A stretch of 64,000 nt of DNA, from contig JBEKGS010000002.1 of the NCBI GenBank assembly GCA_050012675.1, forward strand, positions 62,001-126,000. The letters are read 5' to 3'. The position numbers were made by a program, and so were the translations under genes. The notes beneath the pieces are model-generated. The model saw nothing but the letters and a program-made list of their open reading frames with translations. It was not told the origin of the DNA and ran no database searches. This document shows, piece by piece, positions 9,363 through 16,100 of the stretch. The stretch comes from Fen-455 sp050012675 (GTDB taxonomy: Bacteria; Actinomycetota; Acidimicrobiia; Acidimicrobiales; Bog-793). Within the stretch, counting starts at the first letter, position 1; every line of letters starts with the position of its first letter.

Positions 9363-10595
9363 TCAGTCCGGCTCGCGAAGCGGGCGCGCTGGTGAGTGTG
9401 TTTGATGCCCCACGACCGGTCGTGGCGTGAGTGTCGCGAACGTCGACTGGGGGTGTGTCGCCGCAGCCGTCTTGGCCGGGGACTCGACATCGCCGGGCGA
9501 GCGATACGTGACCGTGAAGTCGGCCGCCGCGGCTGCGCCATAGACGGGACTTGGCGAGGCTTCAATCGCCCCGTTCGTGCCCACCATCTCGACTGCGTCC
9601 GAATAGGGAGGGACAGTCCAAGAGCCGGACGGAACCGTCAGGCCGAGGTTCGTGAAGGTCACCGACCCGAAGTCCGCCAGAGGGTAAAGGCTGTTAGTGC
9701 TGCTGGTGTTCGGGATGCCGGGATCCTCAGCGATCCATTCTGCACAGGTGCCGGGTCCGGCGAAGGACTCCGGAGAAGTTGACGAAACGCCGGTCGTGAC
9801 ATCCTCGATGCTGTAATTCCAGTAGCCCGTCGAGTCCTTGTACACCTGGGCATAGATGGCGTCGCCTGGTGAGACAGTGAAGAGGATCTGACTCGCGTAG
9901 AGCCAGGAAGCATCCGTCCACCAGCCATTGTCGCCCTGCACCCCGTTCTGGCAGTAGGAGGTCGTTCCGTCCTGGAACAGACCCGGGTTCTCGTCGCCGA
10001 AGCCATTGACCCCTACCCAGTCTGTTGTGTAGCCGTTCGGGACCGATTGGCAGTTGAGTGTCGGGACCGTCCATCCGCCCCCTATCGCCTCGTAGCCACC
10101 TGTTGCTCCCGTGAGCACGTACCCGGACCAGTTGGGCGAGGTATAGCCCGGCGAACCTACCGTCAGCGGGATCGTCGTGGTTGTCGTGGTGGTCGAGGTG
10201 GTAGAGGTGGTCGTCGTCGGGTCCGTCGTCGTCGAGGCCTGTGGCTGCCCCGCCTCGACGATCTCCAGGTGGGACACGGTCGTCGTCTCGCCGCGAGCGG
10301 TAAGGCTGAGCAAGTAATCCCTGGCCTTGGTCGACGGGTTCGCCCCGACGCGGAAAGAACGCACGAGACGTCCGGACGCGCACTTAACGGTCGTCGCGAA
10401 TCCCGCCAGGGCCGGCGATGAGGACCACGCACAAGTCTTGGCGTCATGGACCGCCACCGGCCAGGTGACGGTTCCTCCCGTGGCGGCCAGGTGACGGACC
10501 GGGACAGCCGCCGCACCGTCAGTACCCCTGAGGGAGGGGACAACGAAGGCGACCAGAGCTACAACTGCGACCAGAGAGCCTGGAACCTTTCTCAT
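9363..10595 (-). CDS. Secreted G1-family (glutamic/eqolisin) peptidase
   Basis: 410-residue exported endopeptidase, expected to act at acidic pH outside the cell. The ATG at 10595 has a G-rich ribosome site and begins a signal peptide (MRKVPG, hydrophobic core, ending near residue 30). Residues about 32-115 form an N-terminal propeptide-like domain. A threonine-rich linker follows at about 120-142. The G1 catalytic domain then starts with SPNWSGYV. It contains GGGWTVP, DWVGVNG, LFQDGTTS (equivalent of the catalytic-Gln loop) and CAEWIAEDP (the catalytic-Glu box). The family is frequent in acidophiles and soil bacteria. A C-terminal tail after TVTYR is Pro/Ala rich. Confidence 0.85.
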   Translation of the reverse strand: MRKVPGSLVAVVALVAFVVPSLRGTDGAAAVPVRHLAATGGTVTWPVAVHDAKTCAWSSSPALAGFATTVKCASGRLVRSFRVGANPSTKARDYLLSLTARGETTTVSHLEIVEAGQPQASTTTDPTTTTSTTSTTTTTTTIPLTVGSPGYTSPNWSGYVLTGATGGYEAIGGGWTVPTLNCQSVPNGYTTDWVGVNGFGDENPGLFQDGTTSYCQNGVQGDNGWWTDASWLYASQILFTVSPGDAIYAQVYKDSTGYWNYSIEDVTTGVSSTSPESFAGPGTCAEWIAEDPGIPNTSSTNSLYPLADFGSVTFTNLGLTVPSGSWTVPPYSDAVEMVGTNGAIEASPSPVYGAAAAADFTVTYRSPGDVESPAKTAAATHPQSTFATLTPRPVVGHQTHSPARPLREPD

Positions 10596-11175
10596 CTCTA
10601 ACCCCCCGCGGGCAACTACTCGGTCAAAGTGTAGGCCGTTGACCAGGACTGAAAAGAGAGGTTTTCCCGCGCGCAACGGCCCCACCACGCTAACCGACAT
10701 CGGCTCGCTGAGGGAGGTTTACAGATCGTCACCGCCTGTCCCACGCGCCCGCACACCACCCCGCCGAGGACTGGCGGACCCCGCGGTCTGTGCCCGGGGG
10801 AGCGGGTAGGACCCTCGGAATAACTCCGAGCGCGGGCCTGTTGGCTTGCAGGGAGGAGGGGCCGCACACCGGTTGCGATGCCCAGCGGGACCGGGCGCTG
10901 TCGTACCTCCTGGTGCGGGGGGACAAACAATGTCTGGGTCGAGAGGTGAGTCCAGCAGGAGCGACCCGGGCAGATAGTCCAGAAGCCAACAGTGGCAGGG
11001 GACAACCACTGCCACTGTTGGCGTGGCCGTTAAGGCTTCAGCCACCGCGAGCCGCCAATTGGGACGGCGCGACCTGAGAGGTGGTGCTCCCCGCGGTGTT
11101 CCTCAGGTCAAGATGTCCCCGGGCTAGCCTGACGTCGAACTGTAGACAGTCCGCTCCAATCGCCCGGAGGTGCAC
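10596..11175. other. 580-bp intergenic region with a long inverted repeat
   Basis: Divergent spacer between the G1 peptidase and the FG-GAP lipoprotein. Small frames on both strands lack motifs or ribosome sites. The only clear structure is the 14-bp inverted repeat at 10985-11022. Confidence 0.5.
10985..11022. repeat. Perfect 14-bp inverted repeat (operator or hairpin)
   Basis: Left arm 10985-10998 (GCCAACAGTGGCAG) and right arm 11009-11022 are perfect reverse complements around a 10-nt loop. There is no T-run on either side, so a simple intrinsic terminator is unlikely. It lies about 155 bp upstream of the FG-GAP lipoprotein start and about 390 bp upstream of the peptidase start. Confidence 0.6.
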
Positions 11176-12363
11176 GTGGGGAAGTCCCAGGTAGCCAGCT
11201 TGTGCGCGCTCACGGTGGTCGCCGGGATCTGCTTGCCCCTCTTGGCGGGCTGCAGCTCGACGCCAGCAGGGACTGGCACCACAGTCAAGCAGGTGGCCGA
11301 GCTCAAGGGCTCCGGACTCGTCACAGGTGATGAATTCGGGTCCTCGGTGGCGATTGCCGGTACGACGGCCGTGGTGGGCAGCTCAGGCGGCGCCTACGCC
11401 GGCAGGGCCTATGTGTTCCAGAAGGGCGCGTCCGGCTGGACCGAGGTCGCGGTGCTGAAGGGCTCCGACACGACAGCAGGCGACCGCTTCGGCAGTGCGG
11501 TCGCCGTCTCGGGCACGACCGCTGTGGTAGGTGCCTACGACCACGCCAAGGACGCCGGGCGGGCCTACGTGTTCCAAAAGACGGGGTCGAGCTGGGCGCA
11601 GGTCGCGGAGCTGAAGGCGTCCGACACCGTGAACGACGACTACTTCGGCTGGTCGGTTGCCATTTCGGGCCCGACGGTGATGGTGGGAGCGGTCGGCCAC
11701 GACAAGTACACGGGGCGCGCCTACATGTTCGAGAAGAGGGCCTCCGGTTGGACGGAGACAGCCGAGCTCCAGGGCTCCGGTACCGTCGCCGAGGACGGGT
11801 TCGGAACCTCCATAGGCATCGATGGCACTGTCGCCATCGTGGGAGCAGAGGGTTACGCGAAGGGCAGGGGCCGGGCTTACCTGTTCAGCAGGATCGGTTC
11901 CGCCTGGACTCAGATCGCCGTGCTCAAGGCTTCCGACACCATAGACGGTGACAACTTCGGTACCTCCGTGGCCATCGCGCCCACGACCGCCGTCGTGGGC
12001 GCGTACGGCCGGGCCAACTTCGCCGGCCGGGCATACGTGTTCGAGGACACCGGTACGGGTTGGGCACAGGCGGCCGAGTTGAAGGGCTCGGACACGACAA
12101 CGGGGGACTACTTCGGCATCTCGGTGGCCATCTCGGGGACCTCCATCGTCGTGGGCGCCTACGACCACGCGAATGACACCGGGCGGGGCTACGTGTTCGA
12201 GAAAGAGGCGTCCGGCTGGAAACAGACAGCCGAACTGAAGGGCTCCGACACCGTCGAGGACGACTATCTCGGTAGCTCTGTTGCGATCTCCGGCACGACC
12301 ACCCTGGCGGGCGCCTACGGCCAGGCGAAATATGCCGGCCGGGCCTACGTGTTCAAGACCTGA
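11176..12363 (+). CDS. FG-GAP repeat lipoprotein
   Basis: 395-residue exported lipoprotein predicted to fold as a seven-bladed beta-propeller. A signal peptide ends in the lipobox LLAGC near residue 27, so the mature protein should be lipid-anchored. Seven repeats of about 52 residues follow, each of the form '(V/T)AELKGSDT-x4-D-x-FG-S-VA(I/V)SGTT-x-VVGAY-x7-GRAYVF'. The GTG at 11176 is chosen because GGAGG at 11166-11170 lies 5 bases before it and would overlap a GTG at 11170. Integrin-like propellers of this type mediate adhesion or protein contacts; the partner is unknown. Confidence 0.82.
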   Translation: MGKSQVASLCALTVVAGICLPLLAGCSSTPAGTGTTVKQVAELKGSGLVTGDEFGSSVAIAGTTAVVGSSGGAYAGRAYVFQKGASGWTEVAVLKGSDTTAGDRFGSAVAVSGTTAVVGAYDHAKDAGRAYVFQKTGSSWAQVAELKASDTVNDDYFGWSVAISGPTVMVGAVGHDKYTGRAYMFEKRASGWTETAELQGSGTVAEDGFGTSIGIDGTVAIVGAEGYAKGRGRAYLFSRIGSAWTQIAVLKASDTIDGDNFGTSVAIAPTTAVVGAYGRANFAGRAYVFEDTGTGWAQAAELKGSDTTTGDYFGISVAISGTSIVVGAYDHANDTGRGYVFEKEASGWKQTAELKGSDTVEDDYLGSSVAISGTTTLAGAYGQAKYAGRAYVFKT

Positions 12364-12522
12364 CGGCGCAGCAGCACTTCGCGAAGGTCGCGCAAGACGA
12401 CTTCGCTCGGCTCCGAGGGGCGTGTGGTCCCGCCCGGAGGCGGCTCGTGGGCTGTGATAGGCCCTGGAGCCACGGCTCGGTCCTTCCGATCAGAGTTCCT
12501 GAGCTTGCGGCGCCACGGTGTC

Positions 12523-12532
12523 AAAAAAAAAA
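12523..12532 (-). terminator. T10 tract, possible terminator of the SRPBCC gene
   Basis: On the minus strand a GC-rich stretch with a short self-complementary GCGC-GCCCT-GCGC element runs directly into ten consecutive T. It lies about 190 nt past the stop of the minus-strand SRPBCC gene. The stem is short, so efficiency is uncertain. Confidence 0.4.
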
Positions 12533-12572
12533 GTTGCGCAGGGCGCGCCTCTTTTGAGAGATACTCATACTC

Positions 12573-12620
12573 GGTGCACGGCCCCTTGCTTCCCTCGCAA
12601 GGCAACGGGGGTCGTGCACC
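12573..12620. ncRNA. 48-nt imperfect hairpin, possible structured RNA
   Basis: Outer arms GGTGCACG (12573-12580) and CGTGCACC (12613-12620) pair perfectly. Inner arms CCTTGC (12584-12589) and GCAAGG (12597-12602) pair around a 7-nt loop, leaving an asymmetric internal loop of 3 and 10 nt. It is located between convergent genes. It may be a terminator or processing element, or a small RNA; nothing shows transcription. Confidence 0.35.
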
Positions 12621-12720
12621 ATTTGTTCCCCAAGTGCTCCGACTCCTGTGAACAGCAGTCGGGAACGGGCTTGCCGCAAGGCTGAAGTAGGTCCCGACCA
12701 CGCGGTGCGGGGGCTTGTGA

Positions 12721-13161
12721 TCACTCGGCCAAGAGATGCTCCCGCAGTCGCCCGAGCGCTCCGTTCGCCCGTTGTCGGACGGTGCGCTCCACGAACGGGG
12801 CGAGGAGAGCGCCGGGGAGCCCGTCCGGCTGTTCGTAGGAGACGGTCAGGCTGACAGCTGTGCCGCCCGGCTCCGGGACCAGTTCGAAGGTGAGGCTCTG
12901 GTGGTCCTCCCCGGCGGAGGACCAAGTGATGCTCCGCCCTGGTTCCAGCGAGGTGATCACGATGACGGTCGCGAGCGTGCGGCCGGCGATCTTCAGCGTC
13001 GCGTCGAAGCGTGCATTCTCACCGGTTGTCTGAGGCCCCAGGGGAGTGAGCTGTTCAAGACCCTCGATGAAGACTTTGGCGCACCTGTAGTCCGCCAGGC
13101 ACTCGAAGACGGTGTGGGGCGCCGCCGCGATCGTCGCACGGGCTTCGACGGTCTGGTTCAA
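12721..13161 (-). CDS. SRPBCC (START-like) domain protein
   Basis: 146-residue single-domain protein of the polyketide-cyclase/CoxG-like SRPBCC group. It starts with VEARATIAAAPHTVFECLADYR, then RFDATLKIAGRTL and SITWSSAGED, with a C-terminal amphipathic helix (PFVERTVRQRANGALGRLREHL). These folds bind hydrophobic ligands; none can be named here. The start is TTG 13161, behind AAGGGG. The neighbour histidine kinase is divergent. Confidence 0.8.
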   Translation of the reverse strand: MNQTVEARATIAAAPHTVFECLADYRCAKVFIEGLEQLTPLGPQTTGENARFDATLKIAGRTLATVIVITSLEPGRSITWSSAGEDHQSLTFELVPEPGGTAVSLTVSYEQPDGLPGALLAPFVERTVRQRANGALGRLREHLLAE

Positions 13162-13332
13162 GATTCACCCCTTAGAGGGTCGTGACGAGCGAGCGCAGGC
13201 GCACGACGACGCCACTACTTGCTTAGTCGATGCGCACACAGATGTCTGGCACCTCGTGCCTCAGTACCGGTGCCGGTCGTCGCAGGTCGGTATGCGCCAC
13301 CGTTGCCTATGCGCTCGCAGCGACAATCTGAC

Positions 13333-13338
13333 TAGGCT
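13333..13338 (+). promoter_or_regulatory. -10 box TAGGCT of a leaderless transcript
   Basis: TAGGCT ends 9 nt before the GTG at 13348, so transcription should begin at or just before the start codon. No good -35 box at the usual spacing. Confidence 0.4.
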
Positions 13339-13347
13339 CGCTCCCCG

Positions 13348-14859
13348 GTGAGAGAGCACAGCGGCATCGTACCGATGCAGTCGCGGGTGGCGGACACGGC
13401 CGATGTGCTCGCAACACTTCTGCAGTCATCGCCTGATGCCGTCATCGCCGTCGACCGAGATGGCCTCATCGTGCTTGCGAGCGAAGCGATCAGGACCCTT
13501 TTCGGCTTCGGTCCAGACGAGGTCGTGGGTCTTGCCGTCGAGACGCTCGTTCCCGAGCAGGCCCGGGCCATGCACGAGCGGCACCGCAGGAGGTACACGG
13601 AGTCGGGCGAGCCGCGGCCGATGGGGCTGGGCCTCGAGCTCATGGGCCGCAGGCGTGACGGGAGCGAGTTCCCCATCGACGTCAGCTTGGCCCCCTTTGT
13701 CACCGGTGGGGAACGATTCGTCGGGGCCTTCGTACGCGACGCCACGGATCGGCGCCGTCAAGAGGCGAGGCTGCACGCCATAAACGAGATCACCCAGCGC
13801 CTACTTGCCGGCGAGCCCACCGCGGCCACCTTGGAGCTGGTCGCGTGTCGGGCGCGAGGTCTCGTGGATGCCGCCTTGGGTTGGGTTGTCGTTCCGTCAG
13901 GCAAAGACGGGCTCGTCGTCAGTGCCAGTGATGGGCAGGGCGCCGAATCGATCATCGGCATCGAGTTCACCTCGAACGGGAGCATCGCGAAGCGTTCCAT
14001 GACAGAAGGCGAGACGATTACCGTCCCTGACCTGTCGACGGAGGCGACCGTGCCGGCCAGGATGAAGGCGCTCGGTCTCGGGCCGAGCCTGTTCTGCCCG
14101 CTGGGGGTGGAAGATCGAATTTTGGGCGCGCTAGTCGTGGCTCGTCCGAGGGGGGCGACCGGCTTCAACGCCAATGACACCGCGCTCGTCGAAGTCTTCG
14201 CGAACGCCGCGATGGTTGCGCTCACCTTGGGAGAGGCCCGCGTCGAGCTCGAGCAGCTCCAAGCCACCGCCGAGCGTGAGCGGATAGGCCGGGATCTTCA
14301 CGACACTGTCATCCAACAGCTGTTTGCGCTCGGTATGGGTCTGCAGAGCATCGAGCGGCTGACGAGCGGCTCGGTCGCCGGGCGGATAGACCGCATAGTG
14401 GACGGGCTAGACGAGGTCATTCGCGAGATCCGTGAGACGATTTTCCATCTCGAACGCCCGGCCATGGCCGAGTCGGGCCTCCGGGCAGCCGTCAATGCTG
14501 TAGTCGGCGCTGCCGCGGAGCCTCTCGGCTTCAGACCCCGCGTCGGGTTCCAGGGGCCAGTCGACGCGGTCACGAGCGATGACCTCGAGTCTCAGGTCCT
14601 TGCCGTGCTGACCGAGGTGCTCTCGAACGTCGCCCGGCACGCGGGCGCCTCGGCGGTCGAACTTGTCATCGCGGCTGAGGACAACATGCTCCTTGTCTCG
14701 GTGGCCGACAACGGTGTCGGCCCGCCGAAGGGACGTACCGCGGGCAACGGGTTGCGGAACATCGCCGAGCGGGCCCGTGCGCTCGGTGGCTCGGTCTCGA
14801 TCACGGCTCGTAGCCCCTCGGGGACGCTCGTCGAATGGTCAGTCCCGATACCCCGGTGA
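13348..14859 (+). CDS. PAS-GAF histidine kinase (HisKA_3/NarL-type)
   Basis: 503-residue soluble sensor kinase resembling the DevS/DosS and NarX-like class. A PAS domain covers about residues 15-130 (SPDAVIAVDRDGLIV ... FVGAFVRDATDRRR). A GAF domain covers about 145-290. The HisKA_3 helix follows, with the phospho-acceptor His318 in ERIGRDLHDTVIQQL, then a GHKL ATPase domain with N box LSNVARHAG and G box VADNGVGPP. No membrane helix is present, so the signal is cytoplasmic. No response regulator is adjacent, making it an orphan kinase here. GTG 13348 is favoured by a -10 box 9 nt upstream. ATG 13375 is an alternative. Confidence 0.88.
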   Translation: MREHSGIVPMQSRVADTADVLATLLQSSPDAVIAVDRDGLIVLASEAIRTLFGFGPDEVVGLAVETLVPEQARAMHERHRRRYTESGEPRPMGLGLELMGRRRDGSEFPIDVSLAPFVTGGERFVGAFVRDATDRRRQEARLHAINEITQRLLAGEPTAATLELVACRARGLVDAALGWVVVPSGKDGLVVSASDGQGAESIIGIEFTSNGSIAKRSMTEGETITVPDLSTEATVPARMKALGLGPSLFCPLGVEDRILGALVVARPRGATGFNANDTALVEVFANAAMVALTLGEARVELEQLQATAERERIGRDLHDTVIQQLFALGMGLQSIERLTSGSVAGRIDRIVDGLDEVIREIRETIFHLERPAMAESGLRAAVNAVVGAAAEPLGFRPRVGFQGPVDAVTSDDLESQVLAVLTEVLSNVARHAGASAVELVIAAEDNMLLVSVADNGVGPPKGRTAGNGLRNIAERARALGGSVSITARSPSGTLVEWSVPIPR

Positions 14860-14949
14860 CCGCCCGCGAACACCTGGCCGCCGCACGGCCGGAGGAAAGG
14901 TGACTTTCGCCTCTAACGATAAAGGGCTGCTCAGGCCGACTCTTGAAAC

Positions 14950-15366
14950 GTGGAATGCGATCGGGGACCCGTTTTCGAGGAGCTGAGTACTGAGGACTGT
15001 CTCGCGCTGGTGACCAAGGAAAGCGTTGGTCGCGTGGCCCTCACAGCGCGGGCTCTGCCGATCGTGCTTCCCGTGAACTTCGCGTTGGCGGAGGGCAACA
15101 TTTTTTGGCGCTGTGCCCAGGGCACCAAGCTCAACGACGCCTCGGCGGGGTTCGTGGTTGCCTTCGAGGTGGACCACTACGAGCTGGACCGGCATCAGGG
15201 CTGGAACGTCATGGTGCAAGGGCTGGCGCACGTCGTCACCGAGGAGGACGAACTCGCCCGCGCGACCAAGCTCCCACTTGAGCCCTGGTCACTGGACGGG
15301 ATGGCGGACCGTTACGTCTGTCTGGTGCCGAACATCATGACGGGCACGCGCATCCTTCCCGGCTGA
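14950..15366 (+). CDS. Pyridoxamine 5'-phosphate oxidase-like flavin-binding protein
   Basis: 138-residue split-barrel protein of the Pyridox_ox_2 family, which binds FMN or F420. Typical segments are LSTEDCLALVTKESVGRVAL, then LPIVLPVNFAL, FWRCAQGTKLNDA, VAFEVDHYE and GWNVMVQGLAHVV. The specific reaction is unknown. Small proteins of this type in actinobacteria often sit next to stress sensor kinases, as here (90 bp downstream of the kinase). GTG 14950 is used because it precedes the first conserved helix; no clear ribosome site is seen. Confidence 0.82.
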   Translation: MECDRGPVFEELSTEDCLALVTKESVGRVALTARALPIVLPVNFALAEGNIFWRCAQGTKLNDASAGFVVAFEVDHYELDRHQGWNVMVQGLAHVVTEEDELARATKLPLEPWSLDGMADRYVCLVPNIMTGTRILPG

Positions 15367-15457
15367 GCCGGAACTGCCCGCAGGTCAGGTGCGCGTCGGG
15401 GACGCGAGTTTCTCCGGCACGTCGGCGGTGGGTCGGTCCGCGGGGTGTGGCCGCCCG

Positions 15458-15463
15458 TAGACT
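15458..15463 (+). promoter_or_regulatory. -10 box TAGACT, leaderless start of pgsA-like gene
   Basis: TAGACT is followed by 7 nt and then GTG 15471. The spacing fits transcription starting at the codon itself. Confidence 0.45.
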
Positions 15464-15470
15464 TGCCGGC

Positions 15471-16100
15471 GTGGAGGCCGTGCGAACCGAGCCCGTCGAC
15501 GGCCGGCACGGTCTCGATCGCGTGTGGACCTTGCCGAACGTGATCTCCTTCGCCCGAATCGCGCTGGTCGGGGTGTTCTGCTGGCTTCTGTTCGGGCCGG
15601 GCGAACGGATCGCGGCAACTCTCGTGCTCATGTTCGTCGGCACGACCGACTTCCTCGACGGGTACCTCGCGCGCAGGTTTCACCAGGTCAGCACGCTTGG
15701 CAAGGTTCTGGACCCGGTCGCCGACCGTGTTGTGCTCTTGACCTCAGTCATCGCGATCGGGATCTACGGCGCCATCCCGGCTTGGCTCGCAGGCGTCGTG
15801 CTCGGCCGCGAGCTGCTCGTGTCCGTCGCGGTCATGGCGCTTGCCTTGATGCGGGCGAGGCGCATCGACGTACTGTGGGTCGGCAAGGCGGGCACGTTCG
15901 GGCTCTTGTGCTGCCTACCGCTGTTCTTGCTCGGCGACGAGCACGCGACCTGGGCCCGGGCTGTGACCGATGTGACCTGGGTGGCGCTCGTGCCGGCTCT
16001 GGTCTTCAGCTTCGTCGCCGCGGCCGCCTACGTTCCGCACGCCCGACAGGCAATCCGGGAGGGCCGTTCGAATCTCGGTCCGCAGGGGGCGGATCGGTGA
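15471..16100 (+). CDS. pgsA: CDP-alcohol phosphatidyltransferase (PgsA-like)
   Basis: 209-residue inner-membrane enzyme that transfers a phosphatidyl group from CDP-diacylglycerol to an alcohol, most likely glycerol 3-phosphate. The full CDP-alcohol motif D-x2-DG-x2-AR-x8-G-x3-D-x3-D is intact: DFLDGYLARR, eight further residues to the G, then LDPVADR. About five hydrophobic helices follow LPNVISFARI. GTG 15471 is chosen for the -10 box 7 nt upstream; GTG 15447 is an in-frame alternative. Its TGA overlaps the next GTG (GTGA at 16097-16100), so the two genes are coupled. In mycobacteria a pgsA paralogue also sits close to gcvH and garA. Confidence 0.88.
   Translation: MEAVRTEPVDGRHGLDRVWTLPNVISFARIALVGVFCWLLFGPGERIAATLVLMFVGTTDFLDGYLARRFHQVSTLGKVLDPVADRVVLLTSVIAIGIYGAIPAWLAGVVLGRELLVSVAVMALALMRARRIDVLWVGKAGTFGLLCCLPLFLLGDEHATWARAVTDVTWVALVPALVFSFVAAAAYVPHARQAIREGRSNLGPQGADR

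Larger units (their letters stand above)
12364..12720. other. 357-bp spacer between convergent genes with structured elements
   Basis: No gene seen. It holds a run of ten A (T on the minus strand) at 12523-12532 and a long hairpin at 12573-12620, both between the convergent FG-GAP and SRPBCC genes. Confidence 0.5.

Noticed and set aside
10163..10543. Arg-rich frame opposite the threonine linker of the G1 peptidase
   Set aside because: Low-complexity by-product of the ACC/ACG repeats in the real gene.
15524..16096. Upstream extension of the nucleotidyltransferase frame across pgsA
   Set aside because: It overlaps the intact pgsA gene in another frame; homology starts exactly at GTG 16097.
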